From the NCBI RefSeq assembly GCF_036320965.1, contig NC_092234.1, forward strand, positions 45,419,012 to 45,483,011: a stretch of 64,000 bases of DNA, written 5' to 3'. A program made the translations under genes and the position numbers. The notes below the pieces were generated by a model. It had not been told where the DNA came from. It ran no database searches and worked only from the letters and a program-made list of their open reading frames with translations. Shown here in pieces: positions 1 to 12,900 of the stretch. This DNA is from Panulirus ornatus (Eukaryota > Arthropoda > Malacostraca > Decapoda > Palinuridae). Numbering within the stretch: position 1 is the first letter of the stretch; the number at the start of each line of letters is the position of its first letter.

Positions 1-403
1 GCAAAGCTCATTCTCACTGACCTGACAACAGTACGAAGCAAAAAGTGCAATAGGCTAAGGTGGAGGAATGTGTCAGCATGATGACATATAGGGCATGGAG
101 GTACAATTTCAGTAGGCAGTTAAAACAGTTCTTCAGTAGTTTTGTCGCATGTCCTCTTAGGACATTGCATTTGTTTCTCAAATGCAATATGTGTGACTAA
201 CGCATTTTCTGTTGAATGTCTGCCTACCTCACCTGTCAGCCATATGGCTTGAATGACTAAATGGGGAACTATATGGGTGAAGAGAGATTGAGGGATCTGA
301 CAAAAAAATATATGTACACTTATTCGTGTAACAATCTTAGGTCTAAAGTAACCAAGAAAATGATTCATAATAAATGCTACATACAATATAATGATCTCAG
401 CAC
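1..403. other. intronic sequence, no feature seen
   Basis: AT-rich sequence downstream of E17 on the sense strand. No exon with consensus borders and no recognisable repeat was found. The next sas-like exons, with the membrane span, are expected to the left of position 1. Confidence 0.4.
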
Positions 404-1920
404 TTTTTTTTTTTTTTTATACTTGTCGCTGTCTCCCGCGTTTGCGAGGTAGCGCAAGGAAACAGACGAAAGAAATGGCCCAACTCCCCCCATACACATG
501 TATATACATACGTCCACACACGCAAATATACATACCTACACAGCTTTCCATGGTTTACCCCAGACGCTTCACATGCCTTGATTCAATCCACTGACAGCAC
601 GTCAACCCTGGTATACCACATCGCTCCAATTCACTCTATTCCTTGCCCTCCTTTCACCCTCCTGCATGTTCAGGCCCCAATCACACAAAATCTTTTTCAC
701 TCCATCTTTCCACCTCCAATTTGGTCTCCCTCTTCTCCTTGCTCCCTCCACCTCCGACACATATATCCTCTTGGTCAATCTTTCCTCACTCATCCTCTCC
801 ATGTGCCCAAACCACTTCAAAACACCCTCTTCTGCTCTCTCAACCACGCTCTTTTTATTTCCACACATCTCTCTTACCCTTACGTTACTCACTCAATCAA
901 ACCACCTCACACCACACATTGTCCTCAAACATCTCATTTCCAGCACATCCATCCTCCTGCGCACAACTCTATCCATAGCCCACGCCTCGCAACCATACAA
1001 CATTGTTGGAACCACTATTCCTTCAAACATACCCATTTTTGCTTTCCGAGATAATGTTCTCGACTTCCACACATTCTTCAAGGCCCCCAGAATTTTCGCC
1101 CCCTCCCCCACCCTATGATCCACTTCCGCTTCCATGGTTCCATCCACTGCCAGATCCACTCCCAGATATCTAAAACACTTCACTTCCTCCAGTTTTTCTC
1201 CATTCAAACTCACCTCCCAATTGACTTGACCCTCAACCCTACTGTACCTAATAACCTTGCTCTTATTCACATTTACTCTTAACTTTCTTCTTCCACACAC
1301 TTTACCAAACTCAGTCACCAGCTTCTGCAGTTTCTCACATGAATCAGCCACCAGCACTGTATCATCAGCGAACAACAACTGACTCACTTCCCAAGCTCTC
1401 TCATCCCAACAGACTTCATACTTGCCCCTCTTTCCAAAACTCTTGCATTCACCTCCCTAACAACCCCATCCATAAACAAATTAAACAACCATGGAGACAT
1501 CACACACCCCTGCCGCAAACCTACATTCACTGAGAACCAATCACTTTCCTCTCTTCCTACACGTACACATGCCTTACATCCTCGATAAAAACTTTTCACT
1601 GCTTCTAACAACTTTCCTCCCACACCATATATTCTTAATACCTTCCACAGAGCATCTCTATCAACTCTATCATATGCCTTCTCCAGATCCATAAATGCTA
1701 CATACAAATCCATTTGCTTTTCTAAGTATTTCTCACATACATTCTTCAAAGCAAACACCTGATCCACACATCCTCTACCACTTCTGAAACCACACTGCTC
1801 TTCCCCAATCTGATGCTCTGTACATGCCTTCACCCTCTCAATCAATACCCTCCCATATAATTTACCAGGAATACTCAACAAACTTATACCTCTGTAATTT
1901 GAGCACTCACTCTTATCCAC
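404..1920 (-). mobile_element. RTE-like LINE, 5'-truncated copy A, with poly(A) tail
   Basis: Minus-strand non-LTR retrotransposon. Poly(A) is seen as poly(T) at 404-418. Reverse transcriptase pieces are in order: SNYRGISLLSIPGKL, QCGFRSGRGCVDQVFALKN, DLYVAFMDLEKAYDRVDR, LRQGCVMSPWLFNLFMDG, then LLFADDTVLVADS, KCFRYLGVDLA, LYGCEAW and the 3' terminal WFGHMERMSEERLTKRIY region. The frame is broken near 1384 and 893. The C-terminal block and the QxGFR..R..D motif resemble the RTE clade. The 3' UTR contains the GCTACCTCGC..ACGCGGGAGA block shared with the SINE. The start of the element is missing, as is usual for 5'-truncated insertions. Confidence 0.8.
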
Positions 1921-2457
1921 TTATAATACAAAATAATGAAGGTATGAACAATGGTCTGTGAGATGTTATTTCCTTAGGAAGGAGTACTCAGTAATGTAGC
2001 CTTCAAAAATATGGTTTCAAAGAATAGACAAAATAAATCTAAAAAACCTATGTACTGTATGCAGTTGGTCTGTGCTATGTGTGATGACAAGTTGTTAACC
2101 AGTTTTTGATCACAACTTATTTACATTCTAATTCCTTAATTAGTGTTACAAGAAGGAAAAAGGTATACAGGAGTATTACGCAGTGTGAGAGTCCAGACAT
2201 ATTTGTGATACAATACACTTTAGATGAGCTTGCATGCATTTGAAACAAAATTAATTCATAAAACAAATCTACATGCAAGCAATGTTCACTTATTCTATAT
2301 TATATATTTGAGTAATAAGCTACAAGAAATTCTTTTAAGAATCACAAATATATATGAATCATGCATCTAATGCTGTAGCTACTAACAAAAAACAAAACAA
2401 ACTTAAACATGCATTACTTAGCAAACAATGCTTTTCTGTTGCAGTCTCGAAACTTAC
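1921..2457. other. intronic sequence, no feature seen
   Basis: AT-rich intron sequence between LINE copy A and exon E17. Nothing recognisable on either strand beyond the E17 splice donor at its right edge. Confidence 0.4.
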
Positions 2458-3954
2458 CAGCATTTATAGTGCCATCCATCAGTGTTGCTTTTGAAGTCGA
2501 ACTGACAAAGTCCTGGAACACCACTCGGAACTGATACGGTGTAGATGGCTGAAGGTCATTGAGGAATAAGGCAATTTCATTAAAGTTTTCTTTTATAACA
2601 TCACTAGTTGATATGTTTCTCTCTGACCACGTGAGGGAATCGGGGCTATAGAGGACCAAGATTTGTTGATTGTCAGGTGAGATGATCTTATTCATAACCA
2701 ATTCTGACACTGCCAATCTAATTACCACCGTAGTAGCATTGAGGGCTATTACTTCCAAGATATTTAGGTCATGAGTTCCCAGGTCTTCAGCCCTATTTTT
2801 CTTTTCAAGTACATTTAAGTGGGTTTGGTTTTGGAAATTATCCATACCATCAATTGTGTGAGTATGGTCCATGCCACTGCTATGGGTATGGTTGTGATCA
2901 TCCATTTCATGGTCATGTGGGTGAGTATGGATGACTCCATCTTTATGCATATGTGTGTGGTTGTGGATTTCTTCTTGAGGATGTTCCTGCTCTTGGGTTT
3001 CATCTACACTATGATCATGAGGATGGTTGAGTGTTGTGCCATCTTTGTGTGTGTGCATGTGAATGTGAGTGTCATTAGTGTGATCCTGGGTAACATCCTG
3101 TTCATGAGGATGGGTAAGGTCTGTACCTTCTCTATGTGTGTGTTCATGGGTATGGGTGTCATCCATACCATGATCATGAGAATGCATGTGTTCAGGGGAG
3201 CGCAACTCATCCACATCATGTTCATGAGCATTGTTATTGTTGTGGAGATGAGGATGGATATGTGTTATGCCATTTTCATGGGTATGAGTATGATTGTGAG
3301 TTCCACTGAGGGTATCATGGTTCTGGATTTGCCATTCATTCTCACCATCTTTATGAGCATGCGCCTGAGTGTGCAACATATCCATGTCATGTTCATGGTC
3401 ATGGGAATTATCCATGTTGTGGTGATGAGGATGAGTATGTATTATGCCATTTTCATGGGAATGGGTATGGTTGTGTGTTCCATTGAATATATCATGGTTC
3501 TGGATCTGCCAATCACTCATATCCCGTGCATGAGCATGGTCAACTACTTGACCATCTTCAGCAGTATCATTGTGGGTGTGGGTTCCATCTCTATGAGTGT
3601 GTTTATGAGTATGGCCTTCATTCATATTCTCAGGAGAGTGGGTATGCACCAGCATTTCTCCATCCGGCATTACAGTACTCAATATTTCTTCTTCCTCCAT
3701 CTCTGTATCCACCTCACTTGTCCTTTCCTCTACTGCCAATGCAGTCATGTTCCTAGCTGGTTCCTCAATCTCTGTCATATCCATTTCTTTCTCAGTTCCT
3801 CCCATGCTTATCATTTCTTTCATCATCATTTCCTTCTCACTTTCTGTCATATTCATCATCATTTCCTTCTCACTTTCTGTCATATTCATCATCATTTCTC
3901 TCATCATCATTTTCTTCTCCATTTCAGTCATGTTCTTCATCTCATCTTTTAATT
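2458..3954 (-). CDS. sas: sas-like exon E17: Met/Glu-rich, polyhistidine and FN3-3
   Basis: Acceptor tcctccatttag before AATTAAAAG; donor ATAAATGCTG followed by gtaagtttcg. 1497 bp, phase 1-1. Residues about 1-60 are Met/Glu/Lys-rich with tandem MTESEKEMMM units. Residues about 103-380 carry roughly 70 histidines, mostly alternating (HTHTHENG, THIHPHLH, HTHKDG), in about six related modules of ~40 residues. Residues about 392-498 form FN3-3 (LNILEVIALNATTVVIRLAV, LNDLQPSTPYQFRVVF). His/Asp/Glu alternation resembles zinc-binding loops of ZIP transporters; metal binding here is inference. The antisense long frame is a shadow of the repeats. Confidence 0.85.
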
Positions 3955-6900
3955 CTAAATGGAGGAAAAATTAAAATTGAATTTAAGATCTACTGTTACA
4001 TGATCTCTTTACAAACATGACATAAATAATGTTACAGAATTACGAAATTTTCTCTAAATTCAAATACTCTGCACTGATCCATGAATGAAAAGACACAATA
4101 CCTACTCTGAATCTTTTTGTCCTACAATACAGTACAGCATGATATATAAAGCATGAAGAATTTAGTTATCAAGATGGAGAAAATGAACTTCAGTATTAAA
4201 TAAAATTCCCAAAATTACTTGTGAGCTGAAAAAGGTCCAGCATTAATCAATGAATAAACTAGCATTACACATCAAACAATGGTATAAATTCTCTAACTAA
4301 AAAGAGTATAACAACACTGCAGCAACCAGGTAAATGCATTAATAGAACAAAAGATTTAAGTACTGTACCTGATTTTCAGTTGCAATTTGCAACTGGATAC
4401 AGCCTCATACACAGTTATGCAACCCTATACTTGTTTGCTGCTTCAGTGAGGAAGCAACAGGAACAAACACAGAAACAGCACTCATTTGCTCACATCCAAT
4501 CTCTAGCTGTCATGTATAATGTGCCAAAATCACATCCCTCCTCCATCCACAACCAAATCCAACAGATGTTTCCATGGTTTCCCCTGACCACATTGTATGT
4601 CCTGGTTAGGCCACTGACAACACATCACCTTATACCTCCCTGCAGCTTCAGGCCCTAAATACTCAAAAACTTTTTGCTTTCTTCTTGTCTTTGTTCCTCC
4701 CCTCCTCCTTGTTTCTATCACTTCTGACACAAATATCCCTTCAATATATTCAGACACTAATACCCCAAACCTCTTTTACACTAATCTCCCATCCCTAGGT
4801 CTCCCACTCATCCCTCAACTTTCTACAAATAAATTTCTTATTCAGCCAAAAGTAAATATATTCTTATTAAGTTCCTGCCCTAGGAGTCCCTTCTATCTTC
4901 ATGAGGCTCCAACAGCATTCTGGAGCTTGCCATGTCCACTGGGTGGGACCACAGGTCATAAAGTTTAGTGATGCTGTGTGTATGTCTATTTGGGTAGTGC
5001 GTTCTGTCTCTCCACTGTGGTAGTTGCATTGTGGGCATGAAGGGTCTTGGGATAGGTCAAAACAAGTGTTTGAAATGTTGTAGGGACGGGTAATACCCAG
5101 AGCGGAGATGGGAAAGTGTGACTCACGTCCGTCAAGAGTGTGGCCTACGATGGGTGTATGTCTCGCGAGTTTATGACTGAGCTGGGAGGGTGGCTCTTTA
5201 ACAAATATATACATATACTGGGCTCTGCCTACAAGAGGTTACATCACAAGTGAAAAGTCAACTCTGACAAGGCTGTATCACTGGGAGTACAGTCTCATCA
5301 AAGAACTTTTCACTTCAAAGGAGTGCGCATTTTCCAGCTACTAGAAATAGCAAAGCCTTGGGCTGCAGGAGCCTTTAAAAAGGTCATGGGTAATGAAGGA
5401 AGTTGATTTTATGTATACTAAGTCTTCTGTACCCCTACACGTAATGTTAATATGTAATGTATTATGCTCGTCTCCCTTTCATTTTGAACAAGTGTGATGC
5501 CATTCGTAAGCAGAAGCAATAAATTCTCAGGCAGTTAACATGCTCCCTCAAGTCTCTCTAATCTTGCTTGTGTATCTTGTTTGTTTGTAAATAAACTCAG
5601 TGTTAAGTCTTCACCAGCATCTTTGTTTCACCATTCCCTCATGGCACAGTGAGTAAGATCAAGGAGTAGCTTAAAAAGACTGATACACTGACAGAAGATA
5701 TTGCTGGCCAACACAGGATGCCATAACTGCCCACAAGCCCATCTCTATGTGCTGCTGACTTGCATCACCTGTGCCATCTGCCTGCTCTGAGTGTCAGCAC
5801 CCATCTGTAGTCTGCTGTGACCTACCCAGGCATCTCTCGCTCTGATTTTAACAGCCCAAGGGTGACACTTTGCCCTTGTTCACCTTATGAACCAGTGTTG
5901 TTAACGAGTTTTCCCAATGACAGAGAATCACTGTCCCCACAACCAGAGTTGCCATGCCCAATAACCCATGCAAGCAAGGAGAAAGAGGTTGTCAAGTGAT
6001 TTCAGAGGTGATGGGGGAGACTGGTGCCACCAGCATGTCAGTGCTGGAGAGGCAGGCAGCCACGATGGAGGCCCAACAACAGCTTGCCACTCAGCAGGCT
6101 GCCCACAAGTCCCAAGAGTTGCATCAGCAGCTCCTTCAGTAGCAACAGCAATTTCAAGACATGATTCAACAGGTGCTGACCCATTCCTTGGTCGCTGAGT
6201 AGAGCACAGACACCACTGGAGCTCGAAATCCTCCATCTAAACTGCCCAACATCCTGTCCTTGTGCCACAGTGAGAAGTCAGCCTACAACACCAAGACAGA
6301 CCTGGCAGGCAAGTTGAAGACTTCAAAAAATGTCAAGGCGTTGCAAGCACTCAACAGTGCAAACCACCAAACAAGCAGCTCACCCTCAACAGTGTGATGG
6401 CTGTGGGGCCCCGGCACATCCCCTAGGGTGAGAAAAGCAGTGTCTTACCAGGGGAAAGAAGTGCTCCCATTATGGCAACACAGGACACTTCAAGAAAGAG
6501 TGTTTCAAGAAACTACAGGATTTGTCGAAACTCCATAACAACAACAAGCCAATAGGTAAAGCTGCCTGTTGCCTGAAGCTGAGTGATGTCAACAGATCCC
6601 CAGCCAACCGCTGCATGCCCAAAATCAACATCGGAGTGTTTTCACCTGAAGGGCCATGTCAAGGGGCTCTGTTGTGCATGCCCAACACCAGCAAAGAAAT
6701 GACAGCCACTGGACCACAACTGTTGCAACAGCTAGGTCTCTGCGAGTCTGACCTCTCCTCTCCACAGGACAAGGAGGTTCTTGAAGCAAACAGCAGTAAA
6801 CTGACACCTCTGGGAACATTCAAAACAATTTTCACCCTGGGAAATGTGTCAACTGACACCACCGTAGACATATTCCATGACACTGATGATGCCCTGCTCT

Positions 6901-9900
6901 TCTGGTATGAGGCCAGACCCCTCAATATCATCCTGGCTAAATACCCTGCCAATGTTAACCCTAATGTCCACAGCATTAAGCTTCTAGAAGACTTCAAGGA
7001 TGTCCTGGTGAACCCAGAGGAGTTCCATTGGGGAACACAGCTAAAGACTAGGTCTGGCCCACCCATGAAGATCCACCTGCAGGAGGAGGTGCAGCCCTTT
7101 GCACTCCACACTCCCCAGGCCATCCCCTTGGCCTGGCGAGCAGACACTACACAGATGTAAGACCAATTGGTGCAAATGGTGCAAATCCAGCCACTAGGTG
7201 ACAAGGTATTAGAGTGGTGTTATCCTATGGTGGTCACACCAAAGCAGAACAGAGGCGTCCACATCACCATGGACCTCAACAAGCTTAACCAGCAAGTTTT
7301 GCAGCCTGCCCATCCTGCTCTAACACTGTCATGGAGGTTGCCCCTAGTTCCAAATATTTCACCATCACGGATGCAATACTGGGATACTGGTAGCTTCCGC
7401 TAGAGGAGCAGGAACATATATTCACTGCCTTCATAACTCAGGTGGGGATGTTACAAGTTTCTACATGGCCCTATGGGATTTGTGTTCACAGGGGACAAAT
7501 TTTGTAGATGTAGCAGTCACACTAGGAGGCATCAACAACTGTGCCAAGGTTGTGGATGATGTGCTTGTCGGGAACTCAACCTACACAGTCCACCTTCAGT
7601 GTGTCTATGAGAGTCTTCAACGATACTCCAAACACGGCATAACCATGAATCACAGTACATCTGTGTATGCCGGCCAGTTTGAAAAGTTCTGCAGGTATGG
7701 CATTACAGCTGAGGGTGTGACTGCAGACCCAGGAAGGGTGAGTGCAATTGCAGATTTCCCCACCCCCACCAACATCAAAGACCTCAGGTCATTCATGGGT
7801 CTCATGAACCAGCTAGCAGACTTCACCCTGAGCATTGCAACAGTGGCAGAAACCCTCACTCCCTTTTCAGTGCTAGGAATGATTTCTTATCAACCCCAAC
7901 CACCACACATCATTTGAGAGAGTAAAAGAAGCCCTGGGCTCAACTCCAGTTTCTGCCCACTTCAATCCAGCCCTTCCTCCAGTTCTGCAGGTATAACTTG
8001 CCATCGGGACTACTACATCAAGCCCCCAAGTGGTAAGGTGCATTTGACAAACCACCATTTCCTGAGGCCACATTCCCAGGCCACCATCTCTGCCACCTTG
8101 CCAGTCAGCCCAGCAACCTCCTCCTCACACACAAGTGAGGAGAGGACAACAACAGCCTGTGTGACACACAAGCATAAATGTTCCTTTTTCCCAGCCCTTC
8201 ACACCACCTAGACGAAGTTCTCGCAGACATAAGCCTGGGGAACATCTGAGTATCTAAGTCTTCCCAGTTTGGACTACCCCAGGAGGGAGAAGGAGGAAGT
8301 TCATGTTATGTATACTATGTCTCATGTAACCCTACATGTTATGTTAATATGGAACATATTATGCTCATCTCCCTTTTGTTTTGAACAAGCATGATGCACT
8401 CTGTCAGCAGATACAATAAGTTCCTGGGCAGTCAACACCCTCCCTCGTGTCTCACTAATCTTACTTGTGTATCTTGTTTGTCTGTGAATAAACTCAATGT
8501 CACGTGTTCACCAGCATCTTTGTTTCACCATTCCTACAGGTAACACTATGACTCTTTCAAAGAAATTATTCATTAGGCAATTTTAAATAGAATAGGCAGA
8601 AGAAGCATTTGGTAGAAATATTTGGTAGAGGTAGTACATAGGAACATAAGGCAGGAGCATTAGGTAGATGTAGTCAGTTGGAACATTAAGCAGAAGCCTA
8701 TGCAAACAATGCAATAGAGATGCCCTCTGCCAATGGCCTGTTAAGGGTTAAGCACTATACGGATAACAAGTGGCACTGGAGTTCACCAGTTATGGTTTAA
8801 TAAAAGAGGAACATACAGAAGTATAAATGGGATGGAAAAATTATCAGAGGGCATTATTGGATTACATACTACATGATGGGCATGCAAAAGACAGACTCTT
8901 CGATGTGAATTTGTTGAAAGGGACAGCTGGCAGGTTGTATGACCACTACCTGGAGGATGCAAGGGTGAAGATTTGTAAGAGTTTTTGGAAAAGAACAATA
9001 TGAGTGAAAAGAGGGTGGTGAGAATAAGTGAGCTTGGAAAAGATATGTGTGTGAAGAAATACCATAAGAGACTGGATGTAGTATGGCAAAAGGTGAGTAA
9101 ATGAAGCAAGGGGAGTGGGTGATGAATGGGAGATATTTAGGTAAGCAGTGCTGGCATGTGCAAGAGAAATGTGTGGCATGCAGAAGGTGGGAGGTGGGTA
9201 GGTGAGGAAGGGAAGTGAGTGACAGGATGATGATGGCAAGTTGCCTGAGGATTGGCAGAATGAACATACAGTGCCATTATTTAAAGGTAAAGAGGAAAAC
9301 TGAGTGTTTGAACAACAGAGGTATAAGTTTGTTGTATGTACCTGGCATAGTGTATGGGTGTGAATCTGAATGAGGTAAATTTCAAATTACTGAGGAGTTC
9401 TATATACCTGGGAGTGGACATAGCAGCAAATGGAACCATGGAAGCAGAAATGTGTCATAGGGTGGGTATGGGGTAAAAGGCCCTGGAAGAATTGAGGAAT
9501 GTGAAAAAAAGATAGGTTGTTATCCAGGAGAGCAAAAATGGGTATGTTTGAAGGTTTATTGGTCCCAACGACGTTGTATGGATATAAGTCATGGGCTATA
9601 GATGAGGATGTGCAAAAGAGGGTGTAGGTGTTGCAAATGAAATGTTTGAAGACAATATGTTGTGTGAGGAGGCTTGATTGAGTAAGTAATAAAAGGTTAA
9701 GAAAGAGGTGTGGTAATACGAGGAGAGGTTGAGAGATTTGAAAATGGTGCTCTGAAATAGTTTGGATATATTTGGTAAGAATGAGTGAGGAGAGATTGAC
9801 AAAGATGATATATATGTTGGAAATGGAGGGGAAAATGAGAAGGGGAGACCAAATTAGAAATGGAAAGATGGAGTCTAAAATATTATGAGTGGCTTGAACA

Positions 9901-12900
9901 TGCAGGAAGGCAAAAGGTGTGTATGGAAGAGAATGAATTGGAACAATGTGGTATATCGGGGGGGCGATGTGTAGTCAATGGACTAAACCCAGGTGTGTGA
10001 AGTGGTTGGCGGAAACCATGAAAAGGTCTGTGGGGCCTGGCTGTGCATAAACTGCATTGCACAACAGCTAGAGAACGGCTGTGAGCGAACGAGGCCTTTC
10101 TTCATCTGTTCCTACCAAAACCTAGCTAACATGGGAAACAACAAACAAGTATGAAATAAAAGAAAGATATATTTACCTGTAATGTTTGCTTTCATGACAT
10201 CTGGGGTTTCCTCATCACACACTGTGATGGAGCAGCAAGAATCCTGTGGGTCAGGCAAAGTCTCACAACGTTTGGGCGTCTCAGATACAACCTTCAAAGG
10301 TGGGCACCTGAAAATTTACAATTAACTTTGAACTATATTACAAAAACAATAAGAAACTCAACAGCCAGGAAGCATTCCAAAAGCAAAAGAGGGAAAGAAA
10401 CCAATACAGAAAAGCAAGATAAGAAAAACATATACAATATGAAAGAAGTAGTGCAGACAACAGTTATATAGATTTCTGTGGGGTAAACTTGTAGTGAAGT
10501 CTTTGATGACAATGCTTGTGACACTGAAGGAGATATCAATGAAGTTATAATTATCAAAGTTTTCAACTATGAAGATTCATGACCCAAACTACTAGTCTGT
10601 AATGGAAGTCTTATGTTACACCTAAATCCTGAACTTTGATGTTATGTGGCTCTAAGTCTGTCTCCCAACTACCACACTTTCCTCCGTTTTGCTTACTGCT
10701 CTCCTAATTCTACAAATTTTATATCTTTCTTCAACTATCTAACCATCTGCCAAGAGACTGTGACATCCTCACACCTGCAAGAGCAGATCCTCTACCTCAG
10801 GGATTTCAACGTTCACCACGGAATGGTTGAATTCCTCCCATACCGATGGTAAAGAGATTGAAGTCCTCACGTTCTTCATCCTCAATTATCTAGAAGAAAT
10901 TATCTCCCAACCTATCCATATTCCTGACCACTATGACCACTCTCCTAAGATTCTGGATCTGTTTTTCACCTTGGGTCCATTCCACTGTAACTAAACAATC
11001 TCAATATCAATTGGTTCATCTGATCACACTCTTGTAAATGTATCTATTTAAATGCCACCTCCCACTCCAGCATAAATACTGGCACCTCAACACAGCTGAT
11101 TGGAATACCTTGCGTATCATTTTTTTTACTTTCCTTAGGTAAATTACTGTCTCTTATGTGAGGATGCTTCTTTCTCCACCAATGCCTGGCAAAGGTTATA
11201 CTTGTGAAGATAGAAGCATTTATCCCCTTTTCCTCCAATACATCCTCGTCTTCCAATCTATGCTTAAACCATTCCTGTTCTGAGGCCATTCAGGCAAGGG
11301 ATCAGGCATATCAGGCTTAGATAAACTCTACTTCCTCCAACTTCCATTCAAGCTTTTATCACTGCCCATAATCACTGCAAATATGGTATCCATGACGAAA
11401 TGGGTTCTATTATTCAAAGGAAGTGAGATCACCTTTCATTTTATCCACTGATGGGTCTTTCTATTCTTTAGCTAAGGGCATCTCTAACAGCTTTTGTCAC
11501 TCAATCTTCCCTTCATTTTTCCGTTCTGACAGTACTATAGGTGTCTCTGCTGTAGACAAATCAACTCTCTTTGGGTCCTGTGTCTCCTCTAACTCCACCT
11601 TAGATGACTCTGACATTCCTTCACTCCTTGATGCTTCCAAAAAGTACTTCTCTCTCTGGATACAAGCAAGGTGGTCCTGATCCCTTTAAACTTTCACTTG
11701 TGCTTGTTCATGTTTCCTTCTTCTTGGAAACAAGCGTTCATACATCCCATCCCTAAGAAGGGTGACCATTCTGACCTCTCTAACTATTGGCCTATTGCTT
11801 CAACATCTACCAATTCCTAAGTCTTTGAATCCCTCCTCAACTCCGATATCCTTAGAAACCTTGAATCTTACAGACTTCTCTTTGATCACCACTACGGCAA
11901 GATCCACTGGTGATGTTCTTTCCTCTCTCACTAATATCTGGTCATCACTTCTATAAGATTTTGGGGAGTCTTGTGTAGTTCACCTTGACATATCCAAGCC
12001 ATCTGACAGGGTATGGCATCTAGGTCTCATCCCTGGACTCCCCTCTTTTGGCTTACCTCCCTCATTTTGCTCCTTCATATCTAGCTTTCTCTCTGTCCAG
12101 TCAATCTCTGTGATTGATGAGGGATCAGCCTCATACCCCTTTTCACTGTTAATAGCAGTGTCCATCAGGGTTCTGTCCTGGCCCCTACACTTTTTCTCCT
12201 TTCTATCATTGATTTCATCTCTTTCATAAATGATCAACAACAAACTCAACACTGCATTCATCCACATACTTCAATTCTGCTCCTTCTCTCACTTGATATG
12301 CATCTCATTTTGACACAACCCCCACAATAAAATCAGACTTGGACACGATATCTCAGTGATGTAGACAAAATCTAGTTAAGTATAATGCCTTCAAGACAGC
12401 TAACAACTCTTGTCTCTCCTTCAATATTTCTGAAATTTCACCTCGACTCAATGAACATATTTGGTATTACTGTATCATCCACTCTTTCTTGGAAAACCCA
12501 CATTACAGAAATAGCTAAGTGTGCCTCTAAGAAACTGGGAGTTCTGTTTAGATGTACAAATTTCTTTCCTTCTGAACAGGTGCTCTGTTTATATAAAGGA
12601 TTGATTCATTCCTGTATGGAGTACTGCTCTCACATCTAGGGTGATTCTAGCTCTGTATCCTTATACTGAAGTTTTCAAGCAAGTCTATTGCCATCACAAA
12701 ACCTTTTTGTTTTAAAATTGACATATGACATAATGAAATGCTTCTGAACTTGATATAAACCACAAAAATTCCTCATAATGCTTCCCCAAACTAAGATATA
12801 ACAAATAAATACTAACTGAATAATCAGACAATCTTGAAAAAGAGCAACCATTAATTACTTATTTACAGCCCTTAATGTCCCACAACATATATTTCAACCA

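Larger units (their letters stand above)
5389..8543 (+). mobile_element. Ty3/gypsy LTR retrotransposon, internally deleted, with LTRs and TSD
   Basis: Two diverged 248-bp LTRs (5394-5641 and 8291-8538) flank a degenerate interior; GGTAA flanks both ends (5389-5393, 8539-8543). A tRNA-primer-like TGGCACAGTGAG follows the 5' LTR directly, and a purine tract precedes the 3' LTR. The interior holds a Gag-type zinc knuckle remnant near 6451 (KKCSHYGNTGHFKKEC, second Cys replaced by Tyr), an RT start near 7250 (VHITMDLNKLNQQ) and the RT catalytic region near 7545 (CAKVVDDVLVG) followed by DLRSFMGLMNQLADF. RNase H is only begun (7919 on) and integrase is absent. Interior total is about 2.65 kb, roughly half a normal element. 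Several stops and frameshifts: dead copy. Confidence 0.85.

Noticed and set aside
578..1118. Plus-strand frames over the LINE at 404-1920
   Set aside because: Antisense shadows of the RTE-like LINE, whose RT motifs read clearly on the minus strand. The same holds at 22154-23654 and 33128-33747.
2819..3952. Long plus-strand open frame of 377 codons
   Set aside because: It is the antisense of exon E17; stop-free because CAT/ATG-type His codons and Met codons read as Met/Val/Ile in reverse. No start context, domains or splice signals.
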